Below the pieces are notes generated by a model that was not told the origin of the DNA, made no database searches, and worked only from the letters and a program-made list of their open reading frames with translations. 64,000 nucleotides of DNA from Helichrysum umbraculigerum (lineage: Eukaryota; Streptophyta; Magnoliopsida; Asterales; Asteraceae), in contig CATIUR010000015.1 of the NCBI GenBank assembly GCA_949592205.1, positions 1,174,001 through 1,238,000 of the forward strand, given 5' to 3'. The translations under genes and the position numbers were made by a program. Of this stretch, positions 12,095 through 23,706 are shown one piece after another; positions within the stretch are counted from its first letter, which is position 1, and each line of letters starts with the position of its first letter.

Positions 12095-13087
12095 TGTTGA
12101 GCCACTGGTCGCTGACCATGTTGAGTCGCTGGTCACTGACCAACTCAACTTAACACTACTCGATGAAGAAATGAATTGTATCAAAGCTGCTGTTGCTGAA
12201 GGTTGGTTTCGCTGATCGTCACTCATTCTACCTTCAAGGAATTGATATGCTGAGGAAGATTAAAGCTTAACTTGGTGTATCGCTGATCTTAACAGCGAGA
12301 TCTTTACATCTTCAAATCAATAAAAGGCAAAAGTCACTGCCAGAATAACAGCTAGTCGCTGAAGATCAATAGTTCAAGTCATTCTACAAGAGCATGTTAG
12401 CTCGCAGTGAGTGAGGAGAATTAATGTATCTTCAGTGACTATTTAATAAAGCCTCTCAATCATCAAGTACAGAAAGTACTGTACTTATCAATACATCAGC
12501 AAGAGCGTTCCAACTTGAAGTATGTCCGAAAGATTACGTGGCAGCAAATGATTGGTTTTAAGGTAACGAGATATTTGCGGTAATAGAATTGGGACCCGCA
12601 GAATGTCGGTTCATCAGTGATCAAGTCAATCAAGCAGCGACACGTGTCATTCCAAGATCCTATTTTATAGGAGATATTTTAGGAACTCTTGTAGTATAAA
12701 TAGTCCAGTGTTTTGTACTGTAGAGGCTAGTCGTTCAATCGTGTTAATCACTTGTGTGTCAGTGAGTAGTTAGTCTAAGCACGTATTGACGATCCATCGA
12801 GTGAACAGTCAGCATGTTTGTCCACTGCTGTTCATCTCATTTGTAATAGTTAGCTTGTGTGTTTGATTTGGATTAGCTTAGGCTAGTCCATTCCGCAATC
12901 AAGACTTGTGAATTTTATGATCAATAATAATTCACCATTTAAGCTATTATTACTTTGTTACTTTGATATTGTCATATCTATATATCTGTTATACTCTGTT
13001 TTCGTTAATCAATTAACAACTAACCAAGCAATCTAAAGAAAATCAGAAATAGTTGTTAAATTGTATTCAACCCCAACCCCTTCTACA
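12095..13087 (+). mobile_element. SIRE-1 3' LTR, left-arm copy
   Basis: 993 bp beginning TGTTGAGCCACTGG and ending CCCCTTCTACA, with a polypurine tract immediately upstream. A C-rich TTCTACA terminus is usual for this copia lineage. The first two thirds are studded with TCACTGA/TCGCTGA motifs. The other arm has the same LTR at 13,225-14,224. Confidence 0.88.
12695..12703 (+). promoter_or_regulatory. TATA box of the SIRE-1 LTR, left arm
   Basis: TATAAATAG lies in the middle of the LTR and points right, toward the centre of the inverted duplication. The mirror-image box is at 13,616-13,624 on the minus strand. Confidence 0.7.
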
Positions 13088-13120
13088 ATTAAACTTTATA
13101 CTTTGCGATTCCAAATCACT

Positions 13121-13191
13121 AATTATTTAATTCAGTCATTTTATTTCTTAGTTCATTTTTATTAAGTATGGTTATCTCTGAACTAATCAAT
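13121..13191. other. Centre (spacer) of the inverted duplication
   Basis: 71 bp of AT-rich sequence separate the last matching base of the left arm (13,120) from the first of the right arm (13,192). A short TTAGTTCA/TGAACTAA pair inside it could extend pairing. No gene or element end is seen here. Confidence 0.9.
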
Positions 13192-13224
13192 AGTGATTTG
13201 GAATCGCAAAGTATAAAGTTTAAT

Positions 13225-14224
13225 TGTAGAAGGGGGGGGGGGGGGGGGTTGAATACAATTTAACAACTATTTCTGATTTTCTTTAGATTGCTTGGTTAGT
13301 TGTTAATTGATTAACGAAAACAGAGTATAACAGATATATAGATATGACAATATCAAAGTAACAAAGTAATAATAGCTTAAATGGTGAATTATTATTGATC
13401 ATAAAATTCACAAGTGTTGATTGCGGAATGGACTAGCCTAAGCTAATCCAAATCAAACACACAAGCTAACTATTACAAATGAGATGAACAGCAGTGGACA
13501 AACATGCTGACTGTTCACTCGATGGATCGTCAATACGTGCTTAGACTAACTACTCACTGACACACAAGTGATTAACACGATTGAATGACTAGCCTCTACT
13601 GTAGAAAACACTGGACTATTTATACTACAACAGTTCCTAAAATATCTCCTATAAAATAGGATCTTGGAATGACACTTGTCGCTGCTTGATTGACTTGATC
13701 ACTGATGAACCGACATTCTGCGGGTCCCAATTCTATTACCGCAAATATCTCGTTACCTTAAAACCAATCATTTGCTGCCACGTAATCTTTCGGACATACT
13801 TCAAGTTGGAACGCTCTTGCTGATGTATTGATAAGTACAGTACTTTTTGTACTTGATGATTGAGAGGCTTTATTAAATAGTCACTGAAGATACATTAATT
13901 CTCCTCACTCACTGCGAGCTAACATGCTCTTGTAGAATGACTTGAACTATTGATCTTCAGCGACTAGCTGTTATTCTGGCAGTGACTTTTGCCTTTTATT
14001 GATTTGAAGATGTAAAGATCTCGCTGTTAAGATCAGCGATACACCAAGTTAAGCTTTAATCTTCCTCAGCATATCAATTCCTTGAAGGTAGAATGAGTGA
14101 CGATCAGCGAAACCAACCTTCAGCAACAGCAGCTTTGATACAATTCATTTCTTCATCGAGTAGTGTTAAGTTGAGTTGGTCAGTGACCAGCGACTCAACA
14201 TGGTCAGCGACCAGTGGCTCAACA
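13225..14224 (-). mobile_element. SIRE-1 3' LTR, right-arm copy
   Basis: 1,000 bp, the inverse of 12,095-13,087. It contains a run of 17 G (13,232-13,248) where the left arm has CCCCAACCCC in complement. TATA is at 13,616-13,624 and reads toward the centre of the duplication. Confidence 0.88.
13232..13248 (+). repeat. Poly-G tract (17 G) at the LTR terminus
   Basis: A homopolymer next to the LTR end TGTAGAA. The homologous position in the left arm is an interrupted C run, so this tract expanded in one arm or was miscalled. Confidence 0.85.
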
Positions 14225-14507
14225 ATCTCCCCCTAAATGATTGTGATCAAAGCTCCCTAGACAAACTTGTTGCTGTGAAAATTTATAGTCAGTGTTTAAA
14301 TAATTTAAACATTCAGTGACTTACACTTTGATCCATTCATTTATCTTTTTGGATTCTTTTGATATGATCTGAGTTTTGCACTTTGGTTTTCTCAAAAGAT
14401 CAGATTTCATTGAACTGTAAAATATAAAGTACAGATGTTTTTTCAGTTTACAATAAATCTAATCTATTACAAGCTTTAACTTAAGCAGCTCCAAACTTCT
14501 TCTTCTT
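14225..14507 (-). mobile_element. SIRE-1 polypurine tract and 3' untranslated region, right arm
   Basis: On the minus strand ATTTAGGGGGAGAT (14,225-14,238) directly precedes the LTR. The rest is the non-coding tail of the env-like gene. Confidence 0.8.
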
Positions 14508-17500
14508 TTACGATTCCAAGCTCATTTTGTAGTTCAATTTGTCACTGGATGGCAGGTACCTGAACTGTCTAGCAATCCCTTCTTCTAGAATTGCCTTTCT
14601 CATCACTGAGTCTTTGGGAAGCACACTGACTACTCTGATGAGGTGTACAAGCTGTTCATGGTCCATCTTTTCAAGTTCTGATTCTCTTTGGAAACACAAC
14701 TTTCCATTAAAGTCTCTGTAGACAAGCCATTTCTCTCCTTCAGTTACTTCAGTGCCCTCAACTCTTGGCACTCCATCAGGAATGGACAGATTTAGTTTTC
14801 TGGTGTTTGGAATTCTGTATATTCTGTTGGTACCTGACCTATACCTTGGGCTTGGTGGCTGCACTATCTCCTCACCAAATATGATGGTATCTTCTAGTCT
14901 GAGAAGCTGCAGATCAACCATTTTCTTGAACAGCCTGTCAATCTCATTCAAAACTTCTTCTTTTGCAGCACTTGAGGAGTGACTGATAGCAAGTCTGATT
15001 TCATTCCATTCTTCTCTATGTAATTTGCATACTTGATCGAGATTAATTGCTTGAGTCTCCATTCCTCTGTGGATAAGTAGCTGAGCTTGAGATTTGTTCT
15101 TAGGCTTTTTCAAGTTGACTTTGGTAATAGGAGCAGGGTTTGATCTTCCAGACATTCTAACGGCATATTTCTTTCTGTCAATTTCATTCCACATTCTATC
15201 CACTGATGTCTTTGCTCCCCCTTCCTTTTTCGACTTGCTGCCCTTTTTGGTTGCACAGAGCTCTTGCTGAAGATCAGATATTTCAACATCTTGAAGAAGC
15301 TTAGACAGTCTAAAATCTTCTTCTTCTTGCTGTCTTTTTAAGAAGATTTCTCTTTCTCTTTGTACAGCTTCATCTCCACTTAGTTTCAACAGATAAGCTC
15401 TATCAGAATCTGATTGTTCTCTCAACATTCTTTTTCTCTCTTCTTCTTCTTTTGGATCTTGCTCAGCTTGAAATTTCAAAAGCATCTCCCTCTCTTGCAT
15501 CTGTCTCCTTTTTATTTTTCTTTCTATTCGCTGCTTTTCAGTTTCTTCAGGATGAAGACTTTCTGAAGTTGAATCAGATGACATGAGGAGAGCTTGATCA
15601 GAAGAATTAGGTTTTGGGATTTCTAGTTGTGAAGAGAGATGTGTTGTTGTTGTTGTTGCTTCAGTTGGTGTAATGTTTGTGGGAATTGAGAGGGTGATCT
15701 GTGTTGTTGTTGTTGTGGTTGTTGTGGCTGGTGGAGTTGTTGTTGCTGTTGTTGGTGGAGTTGTTGTTGGTGGAGTTGTTGTTGCTATTGTGGTTGTTGT
15801 TGCTGGTGGAACTGTTGTTGGTGGAGTTGTTGTTGCTGTTGTGGTTGTTGTTGCTGGTGAAGTTGTTGTTGCTGTTGTGATTGTTGTTGCTGGTGGAGCC
15901 TTAGATATGATAGTATCTGAATGAGGCATTTCTGATGGAGATTTAGGTTGCTCCAAAATGGACTTGAGATTGTACATGGTAGCTGATATCTCCTCCTGAG
16001 AAAAAGTTGTCTTTTTATGCTTGGAGGAGGTGGACTCTGATGTAGGAGACTTGCTGGTTCTTTTTCTTTTGATAAGAACAGAAGAGATGGGTTGCTGATC
16101 CTCCATTTCTGTATCATCATCTTCATCTTTCTGCTCATCAGTACCTTTTCTATCATCAGCACCATTCCCTTTTTCATCAGTACCTTTCCCATCATCAGCA
16201 CCATTCCCTTTTTCATCAGTCCCATCATTTTTGTCATTACCATTATTATTATTATCTTCATCATCATTATTTCCATCATCCATATGATCATCATCATCAT
16301 TCTGATTATCATCAGGGATTACTTCCCCGCTCATCCATCTCCAGCGAGCCAGCTCATAGCTTACTGACTCCCCCTTAATCTGTGCATTCTCATCAGCAGC
16401 CCACTCTTTAACTTTACAATCATACATTCTGAGCTCATCAGGATGAAACTCAGGAAAAATAACCTCATCATTTCTGTCTTCATCATCATCAGCGACTTCC
16501 ATATCATCTTCATCATGATCAAGAGGGTGTTGAGGAGATGCAGATTTGTTGATGAAAGTATCATTGTCAGCTTTAGTGTCACCTTCATTATTTTCATTAT
16601 TTTCAGCTTCAGCTTCAGCATTTTCAGCTTCAGCTTCATCATTCTCCCCCTTTTCATCATCAAATATTGCAATAATCTCCTTGAGCCATTTGTAGATGTA
16701 CTTGTGATATGTATGAATAGATTCTAAGCCTTGAATGGTTGTTTCCTGATTGGCGACCATAATTGGAATTTCTCTCATAACTTTATCAGTATGAATGATA
16801 TAGTCCACAAGAGAAGACGCCATTTCATATTGGTGTCCAGTGAGAGTAGATATTGCTGCATCATGTGTTTGAGGACTTACTCTGGTGAAGGTGGAGAGCT
16901 CAGAGAGGGATTTAGCATGGGTTTCCAAAAGTCGGTAGTGATCAATTTCAGCGTTAGCAATTGTTTTAACCTTTTCACTGATCGACTAACTCAAGGAAGG
17001 AATGGGTTCATAGACTGCTGCAAGAGAGTGAATTTTATCAGTGAGGGTAGCAATTTGACCTACCAGAGACTCTTTATCTTCAGTGAGCATTCGAATCTGT
17101 TGCTGGGAAGATGCAATATAATCGAGCAGCAGTTTGTCTGTTGGTGATGTGGTGGAGGTTGAAGCTTTATCAGCTTTGGGTGATTGTTGATGAATGATAT
17201 GTGAGACAGGTGGAGTTTGTTGTGGTTGAGATTGAAATTCAACTTCTGGTTGGGATGGTTGATCATCAGCATGGTGAGAGATATTATCACTGGAAAGAGA
17301 TATTGAATCTAATTCCCTGATAGGTGAGATAATATCAGTGACAGGTTGTGAGGAAGTGGCAATGTTTGGTAGTTGAGTGGTAGCAGTAGGTGGAAGAGAT
17401 GAGGTGGATGTTTGACCCTCTTCAGCTAGTATCTGTTTGTAAAATTTGTAAGGTGGTGGAGAGAACATATCATCATCTGTTGAGGAGGAAGAGGTATCCA

Positions 17501-18867
17501 TTGGTTGGGCATCCTCAACATCATCAGCTTGTGTTTTAGCTGATGAATCATCGGATACAGAGATGGCAACCTGTATCTCTCCCTGTGACTGGGGAGGGAC
17601 ATTGGCGGTTGGTGTAGTGCTAGATGAGAGTTGGCTTGGGTCTGTAGCCAGTGTTGTGACATCAGCGACGAGTGTGTTATCACCCACTGATGGAACTTGC
17701 CCTTTGATTAAAACATTATCCTTTTGTGAGGATAATGAGTGGCTGATGGGTTGACTCGATAGGGGGGGTGTGGGTTGCACCCGAATCACTGCTGACAATG
17801 GGTTGAGCCATTGTAGCTGTTTGTAGGTTTCCCTTTATAGAGTCACTTGACTTTTTGAGTCCAGCGAAGCGGTTTTAGGCTCAGGTTAATCAAGGGTGCC
17901 CGCAGGGACTGAACGTTCAGTCTCTGCTTCACTTTTGGCGTCCTTAGACGTCTTTTTCCGACTCTGTCCCTAATCCTTTAATGTCAGGGACTTTAACTTG
18001 ATTTTCTTTGGAGGGGGTTGTGATTTTTCCTTTGGTGGTTGACCAGCAGTAGTCACTGGGGGTGTGATCAGTGACGTGGTCGATTGGGGGTAGGATCTGA
18101 CGGATGTACAGTTCGTAAAGGCTTGGGTGCAAGAACCCCTTTTGGTTTCATAAAATCAGGGAGAAGCACAGTTGCATATTTACCAAAAATTTGATTTCCT
18201 ATCAGAGTGGGTTCAAAACCTTTGAAATTAACCCTATCATAGGCTTTAAACTGATTTTTAAAGACCAGTTAGAGAAACCTAGGATAGGAAATATATTTTG
18301 CTCTGGTAGGTTCACCTATTCTTAGAACAATATCATTAAAGATCACGCTTGCATAGTCAACTTTTAAGGAGTTGACCAGTGACCAGCTTAGCTGTGCTTC
18401 TAGGGAGTTGAATTGATCATACCTCCCTGTTTTTGTGCCCAAAGACTGAATAAAATTTGAAAACAGGGCATTCCACACACCATCTATTTTTAATTAATGA
18501 ACAGTAGAGTACTTACGACTTCCATTGCTATCCGTAGTGTATTTACAGTCAATCCCAGTGAGATTGACTATGCCTCCTTTGGCAGCATCCTTGTCAGGCA
18601 GTGGGTCATAAGTATCATGCTCAGGGAGTTGTAAAACGGTACGAATGGTGTGTGCAGAAATGATTATCTTTTGACCTCCGTTAACAATGAATCCCTGGAG
18701 TTATGAAATACCATCAACGATTGAGTGAGTGCAGGTATACCAGAACTCACTCAACCATTCTGGATTCATTTTGGAACTGTAATGACAGAATCTTCACTTA
18801 TTGCTCGATGAGCTTTAACCTCTGCAGTGGTTGTGTATGTATTGTTGAAAAATTTTGATTTAGACAT
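14508..18867 (-). pseudogene. SIRE-1 env-like 3' gene, better preserved right-arm copy
   Basis: Same gene as 7,440-11,811. The distal 806 codons (14,508-16,928) are open. The frame extends upstream to 17,798 across a single in-frame TAG at 16,986-16,988 that both arms share. Domains seen in the open part: helical segment, acidic Asp/Asn/Glu tract, a basic RKR/KHKK patch that could act as a nuclear signal, a Thr/Pro-rich low-complexity block, a strongly charged coiled coil (ERKIKRR to RQQEEE) and a globular C-terminus. The seven-base G run at 17,762-17,768 keeps the frame that the left arm has lost. The N-terminal domain is broken near 18,490 by a stop and frame change private to this arm. Thirty-odd kb of later insertion separate it from its gag fragment at 46,028. 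Confidence 0.82.
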
Positions 18868-18977
18868 TACAGATCCTTTGGAAAAATTGTTTTTGCACTT
18901 AATTTAGGGTTTTGGAAAACAGAGGGTTTTTTACAATTAGGAAAGCGTAAAAGTGACAAGTCACTGATCTTGTTAGT

Positions 18978-21413
18978 TGATGCGTCCCGAAGCGGTCGTT
19001 CTCGCAACGGGACACACTGGTGGAGTTTTAAATTTATAAATGCTGGGGACCTAAATTCTACTTACATAGGTAAGTATAACTCAGGGTCGTTCTTAAGATC
19101 AATCGTATTGTGAAGCAGAGTTATCTAGACAAACTATTCAATTTAGTGATGGGGTTTTGAAAAGAGTTTTGATTTGGTTTTAGGTCCGTTTCAACTAAAC
19201 TAATAAAAGCAGGAAATAAACAAAACAGTAAAAGACAGATAGGGAATCAGTAATGGAGAATAGTGCTTGTTATGACTTCGTTAGCTTATGTTATGGGGTG
19301 ATGTCTAGGGTTTATTTATGAAAACGTCTTTTTAAAGATTTGTGTCTTGCTTTTGTCTAAGTATTCGTGGTGTAAACACTAACACCCTACTATCTGATTT
19401 CTCAGACAGTATGTCACTGGAATGCTAGGTTATGGTGAGTCTGATCAGAGGAGGCTGCTCAACTCTTCAACACTTTCCATAAGGTGGAACAGTGACCCTT
19501 TTTGGAATAGTATTCCTGGGTGCATGAGATAGAGTAACAGACCCACTAAAAGTTCTGACCGTTCTTAACACCACGGAGATACTAAGGCTAGGCAAGGCAT
19601 TTAAGATTAAGACTTGGGTTGGTGACTGCTAACTTTGTATTAATGGTCTTTGTTTAGTCCAGAGCTGTGTGGTTCAACCAGGATGTGATACAGTCTTCAA
19701 CCGACGGCAGTTCCTTAGCTGTTCCCACGTATTTAAACGTTATACGAAGTACTGTGCCGATTTATGGTCTTTCCGGTGCCACATACTTTATGGTCACTCT
19801 GGACTAGTTTACTTCGTTTGTATTAAAGCTTGAACATCTATGATATAAACCCAACCCTCACTATTTAAACATATCCCAATAAATCCCAGATTGATTCACG
19901 GTGTACTATACGATATGTTTGACAGTATTTCCACAGCTACACAATTCAGACCATGTTTATATTTGAAAACATAGATAGGTAGTTACCGGTTGATCAAGGT
20001 TCGCGACTCCTTGTCATACAGGTTCTAACCACGTTTATTGGAGGAAAGGCGATTATGGTTTAGAAATTCATAAATACAAAGTTGACAGTACACCGGTTTT
20101 CATTATGTAACAATTGGGAACATTATTCCACAACGGATTGTGCCCACGACTTTCATAGCTTCCACGTTCCGTACTACACACATTTGTGATGATTCCGGCG
20201 CTATACAAATGAAAGCCGTATAACGTTACTTCCGTTGTTTCATAACGATATTATCCCAATTGTATATTTAAAATAACATCACCCCAATTAACAAGCTAAC
20301 TACATCACAACAAGCACATAAGAGAACTACTCACTACGCATGACAAACAATCCTAAATCTATCATAATAATAATAGCAATCATCATAATAGAAAAGGAAA
20401 GAAATAACCGTATATTATGCGTAGACAGAATAATGTTAAGAGAATACACGAACGGAACCTCTGCAATATCTTCGACAATATTACAAATAAGCCCCTCCGA
20501 ATATTCCCTACACTATTACAAAAGTAGCCCCTCCGTTAGTCTAGGTTAAATATTAACCAAGAACTAACGAACCAAAACCCTAATCTATTTCTCCTCTAAC
20601 TCCTAAGAGTAGTGCTAGAGAGAGAAACCTAAACTAGAGAGAGAAAGAGTGTGTGAGAGAGAAAGTGAGAGAATTCTATGAAGAATGGTGTGTGGAATGA
20701 GGTAGAGGAGCCATCTATTTATAGGAAAGCCATGGATCCAAGAGTACAAGTCCACAAGCACACGTACAAGCAAACGAAGCAACAATGAGGGGGTGTGAGA
20801 CCAAAACAGGCCATGTACGGCCATGATCAGGCCATGTACGGCTAGAAACAGGCCATGTACGGCCTCCTCTAGGCCGTGTACGGCTAGGGGGTGGCCGTGT
20901 GGTAGGCCGTGTGATTTATCTGACTTTTCTCGTTGCTTCGGAAGGTCGTATCTTCTTCGTTTCTCGTCCGTTTGACTTGATTCTTTCGCCTGTGATCTTG
21001 TAATTCCGTTACACTTCTAATGATGCCAAAAGTGCCAAATTTGGATATCTCTAGAGTTGGCATGTGCGGAATGCCCTCGGTTCGCGCTCAGAAAGCTCTA
21101 TCTTCCTCGTTCTTTACCCGATCTGCACGATTCTTGATTCTACAGTCTTGGAATAACCTGATACATCATATGAGACTATTTAAGAACTTGTATCATAATT
21201 TGGTAAAAAGTATGTGAGAATCAGTTGTTTGAATAATCTGCCTCGATTTGCGTGCCATTTGGATAATTTAAGCACTTTTTACAGCAATGCCTATAATTTA
21301 ATCAACTTAGTGAATTTAAGTGGAAAAGTATTCATTTTAAGTGTTTTCACCAAGAATTAGGCCAAACGTGCGGGAAATATGTGCCTGAAAACATAACTTT
21401 TTGGCACATATCA
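18978..21413 (-). mobile_element. 3' LTR of the Athila-like element
   Basis: 2,436 bp. On the plus strand it reads TGATGCGTCCC to GGCACATATCA. TATA is at 20,714-20,723 (minus strand), with the GGCCGTACA repeat upstream of it at 20,808-20,912. Spot comparison with the 5' LTR shows sparse substitutions and no net length change, implying a fairly recent insertion. Confidence 0.93.
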
Positions 21414-23706
21414 AATATCCCACACTTAGATATTGCTTGTCTTCAAGCAAAACTCAGCTTTTATGAAAACGGTTTTAAGCAGATTCGGTGAATTCTAAAA
21501 ATTCTTAAAAGCAATCACCCTGCACATCAGCAAACCATAATAGAAAATAAGGAGAAATAAGATAATCGTCTCAGAAACAAGGAATGACTTTCTTAGGCAT
21601 ACTTTCAACTCTCGTGATCTTGGAGTATACATGACCGGGCGATTCCTCACAAGGTGGTCACTCAATTCACTTAAAGTGTATCGGGTTTCCTAACATTCTA
21701 GAACAAATGAAATCGCTCAAAAGCCAGTCATGCAACACTCATCGTCATAGGCTTGATCGAGAATCGGATCTCCACCACTTAAGTGAGGACGGTGCTAATT
21801 ATCCTAAGACATTCATGAGGGTTGTAATGTTTGGTGAGGGTGAAAGGGTATGGATAATGGTTTGTTTTTGGGTGTAAGGGTTTAGCTGTACCTTAGAACT
21901 CCTAAAAATTATGAAAAATTTTATTTAGAATAGTGCAAATACGGAAATGAAACTAGATAGCTATTTTGCTTCTATCGGATTTTTCTGGAGATTGATACTA
22001 CTGAAAGCGCTTAGCTTTATTCTTAGACTAACTATTTTTCTTCTTGAGAATTTTTCTGCCACAGAATTTCTAAGGGATTATTCTTTCATTTTTTATTTTT
22101 TTTTTGGCTCCCTTAGAAATCCTTTCTAACTTAATCTTCATTCGTGACAATCTTGTGGTGTCAATTTTTCACACCATGTTTCTCTCTCCTTCATATATAA
22201 CTTTGATGACTTTGTGAGAGAGGGGATTTGAGAAAGTGGAATGTTGAATCAAGCGAAAAGGATATTCTAAAAGGCGTTTTTAATAACCTTAGAAATTCTG
22301 AGGTAAGCTTTTGGAAATTTGGGAAAGTGGGTTTAAAAATTAGGGTTTTATGAAACGAAAGGTTTAGGCTCAACAGGGTTTACTAAGCGGATCATCGATA
22401 CTAAAAATGAGTATCGGAAGGGTTTTGGGCTTTGAAAAGATATGAGAAAAAGGGGGTTAAATCCTAGGGAATGTCAAGATCATTTAATTGCACCTATACC
22501 GCGTACGGTACTCACTAATATGGTCTCGAAACGTATGTCAGGAGCAAGTTCTAATTCAGAGATGCATACTTCGGCACACACAACAAACGAAAAGTGAAGC
22601 ATTAAAAATGAATGCTATAAGGCTCAAGATACCTCACCGCAAGTTTTCGGGTTATATGTGCCTAGTCATGCGATGCCCCTCTTAGATTATCATTTTTGTT
22701 TAAGAGATTCCTACATTATTTTTCTTAAATTTCAGAATAGCATACTCATATACGAGAATGATTCCTCTTTAGAAACTTTTAGAATTCAAAAACAGTAGAG
22801 TTATATACTCATACTTTTTATTTTATTTTGAATTTTTTTTTGAAATTTGAGGAACATTTTCTGAGTTTACTAGAAGAACAAAAAGGCATAAAATCAATCC
22901 AAGGTATCTATACCTGCTATCCCACACTTAGAGGAACATTGTCCCTAATGTTCTCTTGAGTAGGGATTTTACAAGAAAAATCCCACACTTAGAGTTTGAA
23001 CATATAGAAAATGTTTCTCAAGTGTCTATTTTGGGCTGGAATCCCACACTTAGTGATAAGTTTAGGATACGGTAAAGATAACACACAAACAAAACAGATT
23101 ATTTATTTATTGAAAAGTGAAGAAAGGATAAGGAAACTCCCCGGATAGCGAGATGCTCGGATGCTTATGATAAGAAAAATGCTGAAATGAGATTTGCCGG
23201 GATCCATTTCTGCATTTTCTTCTGATTTTATTCCAGAGACTCTTGCTAGGGTTTTCTTGCACACTTCAGACTTCATTTATTCGGACTCTTTCTCTCGTGA
23301 AATGATCTCGTAAGTGTAAACACGTTGGATATGCCTTTTACCAAACTCATATATTTTTGCAAATCAAAGTGAACTCACCGTCTCAGATTTTTGAAGAGAT
23401 GTTTTCTATTACCAATCATTTATAAGACACTGTTTTTAAACGAGTTCGAGCATAATGCATAAAAGTAGTATGCAAGTACCTCAAATGCTCGAAATAGATG
23501 AATTATTTATTTTTACTTCCTACTGTGATGAGTGTTTTGCAAAATGAGTTGTTTTCGAGAGATACTTTAAGGCATAACCAAGTGTGAAGGATATTTAGAG
23601 ATTCTGCTTCACTTATTGACACTCAATCTTCTCTTTTTATTGCACGGGTTGCCCTCCGAGAAGCGCTGCTGTTAAAGTCGAGAGCTCGACTTTGCATTCC
23701 TTCAGA
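21414..23706 (-). mobile_element. Athila-like 3' non-coding region with four polypurine-like tracts
   Basis: About 2.3 kb between the 421-aa ORF and the 3' LTR, without a credible coding frame. The functional polypurine tract is CTAAGTGTGGGATATT at 21,414-21,429 (minus strand). The same CTAAGTGTGGGAT core recurs at 22,919-22,931, 22,980-22,991 and 23,041-23,053. Positions up to 22,849 are also in the inverted duplication. Confidence 0.8.

Larger units (their letters stand above)
1..13120 (+). repeat. Left arm of a ~9.66-kb inverted duplication
   Basis: Read as reverse complement, this arm matches 13,192-22,849 base for base with scattered substitutions and small indels. Subtracting the solo LTR and its duplicated target (3,453 bp) leaves 9,667 bp against about 9,658 bp on the right. 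The shared block includes 33 bp of flank beyond the SIRE-1 3' LTR, that LTR, the env-like gene, the TTAGT/ACTAA junction with the Athila LTR, the whole Athila LTR and 1,440 bp of Athila internal sequence. It is still matching at base 1, so the true left end lies outside the window. Private mutations in each arm argue against a simple assembly echo. Confidence 0.93.
13192..22849 (-). repeat. Right arm of the inverted duplication
   Basis: Partner of 1-13,120. It lacks the solo LTR and continues without a break into the rest of the complete Athila-like element, so this arm is the original and the left arm the copy. The match cannot be followed past 22,849 because the left arm leaves the window. 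Confidence 0.93.

Noticed and set aside
1..22849. Plastid inverted repeat or two independent insertions in opposite orientation
   Set aside because: No rRNA, tRNA or photosynthesis genes; and the identical TTAGT junction plus flanks in both arms shows one segment was copied.
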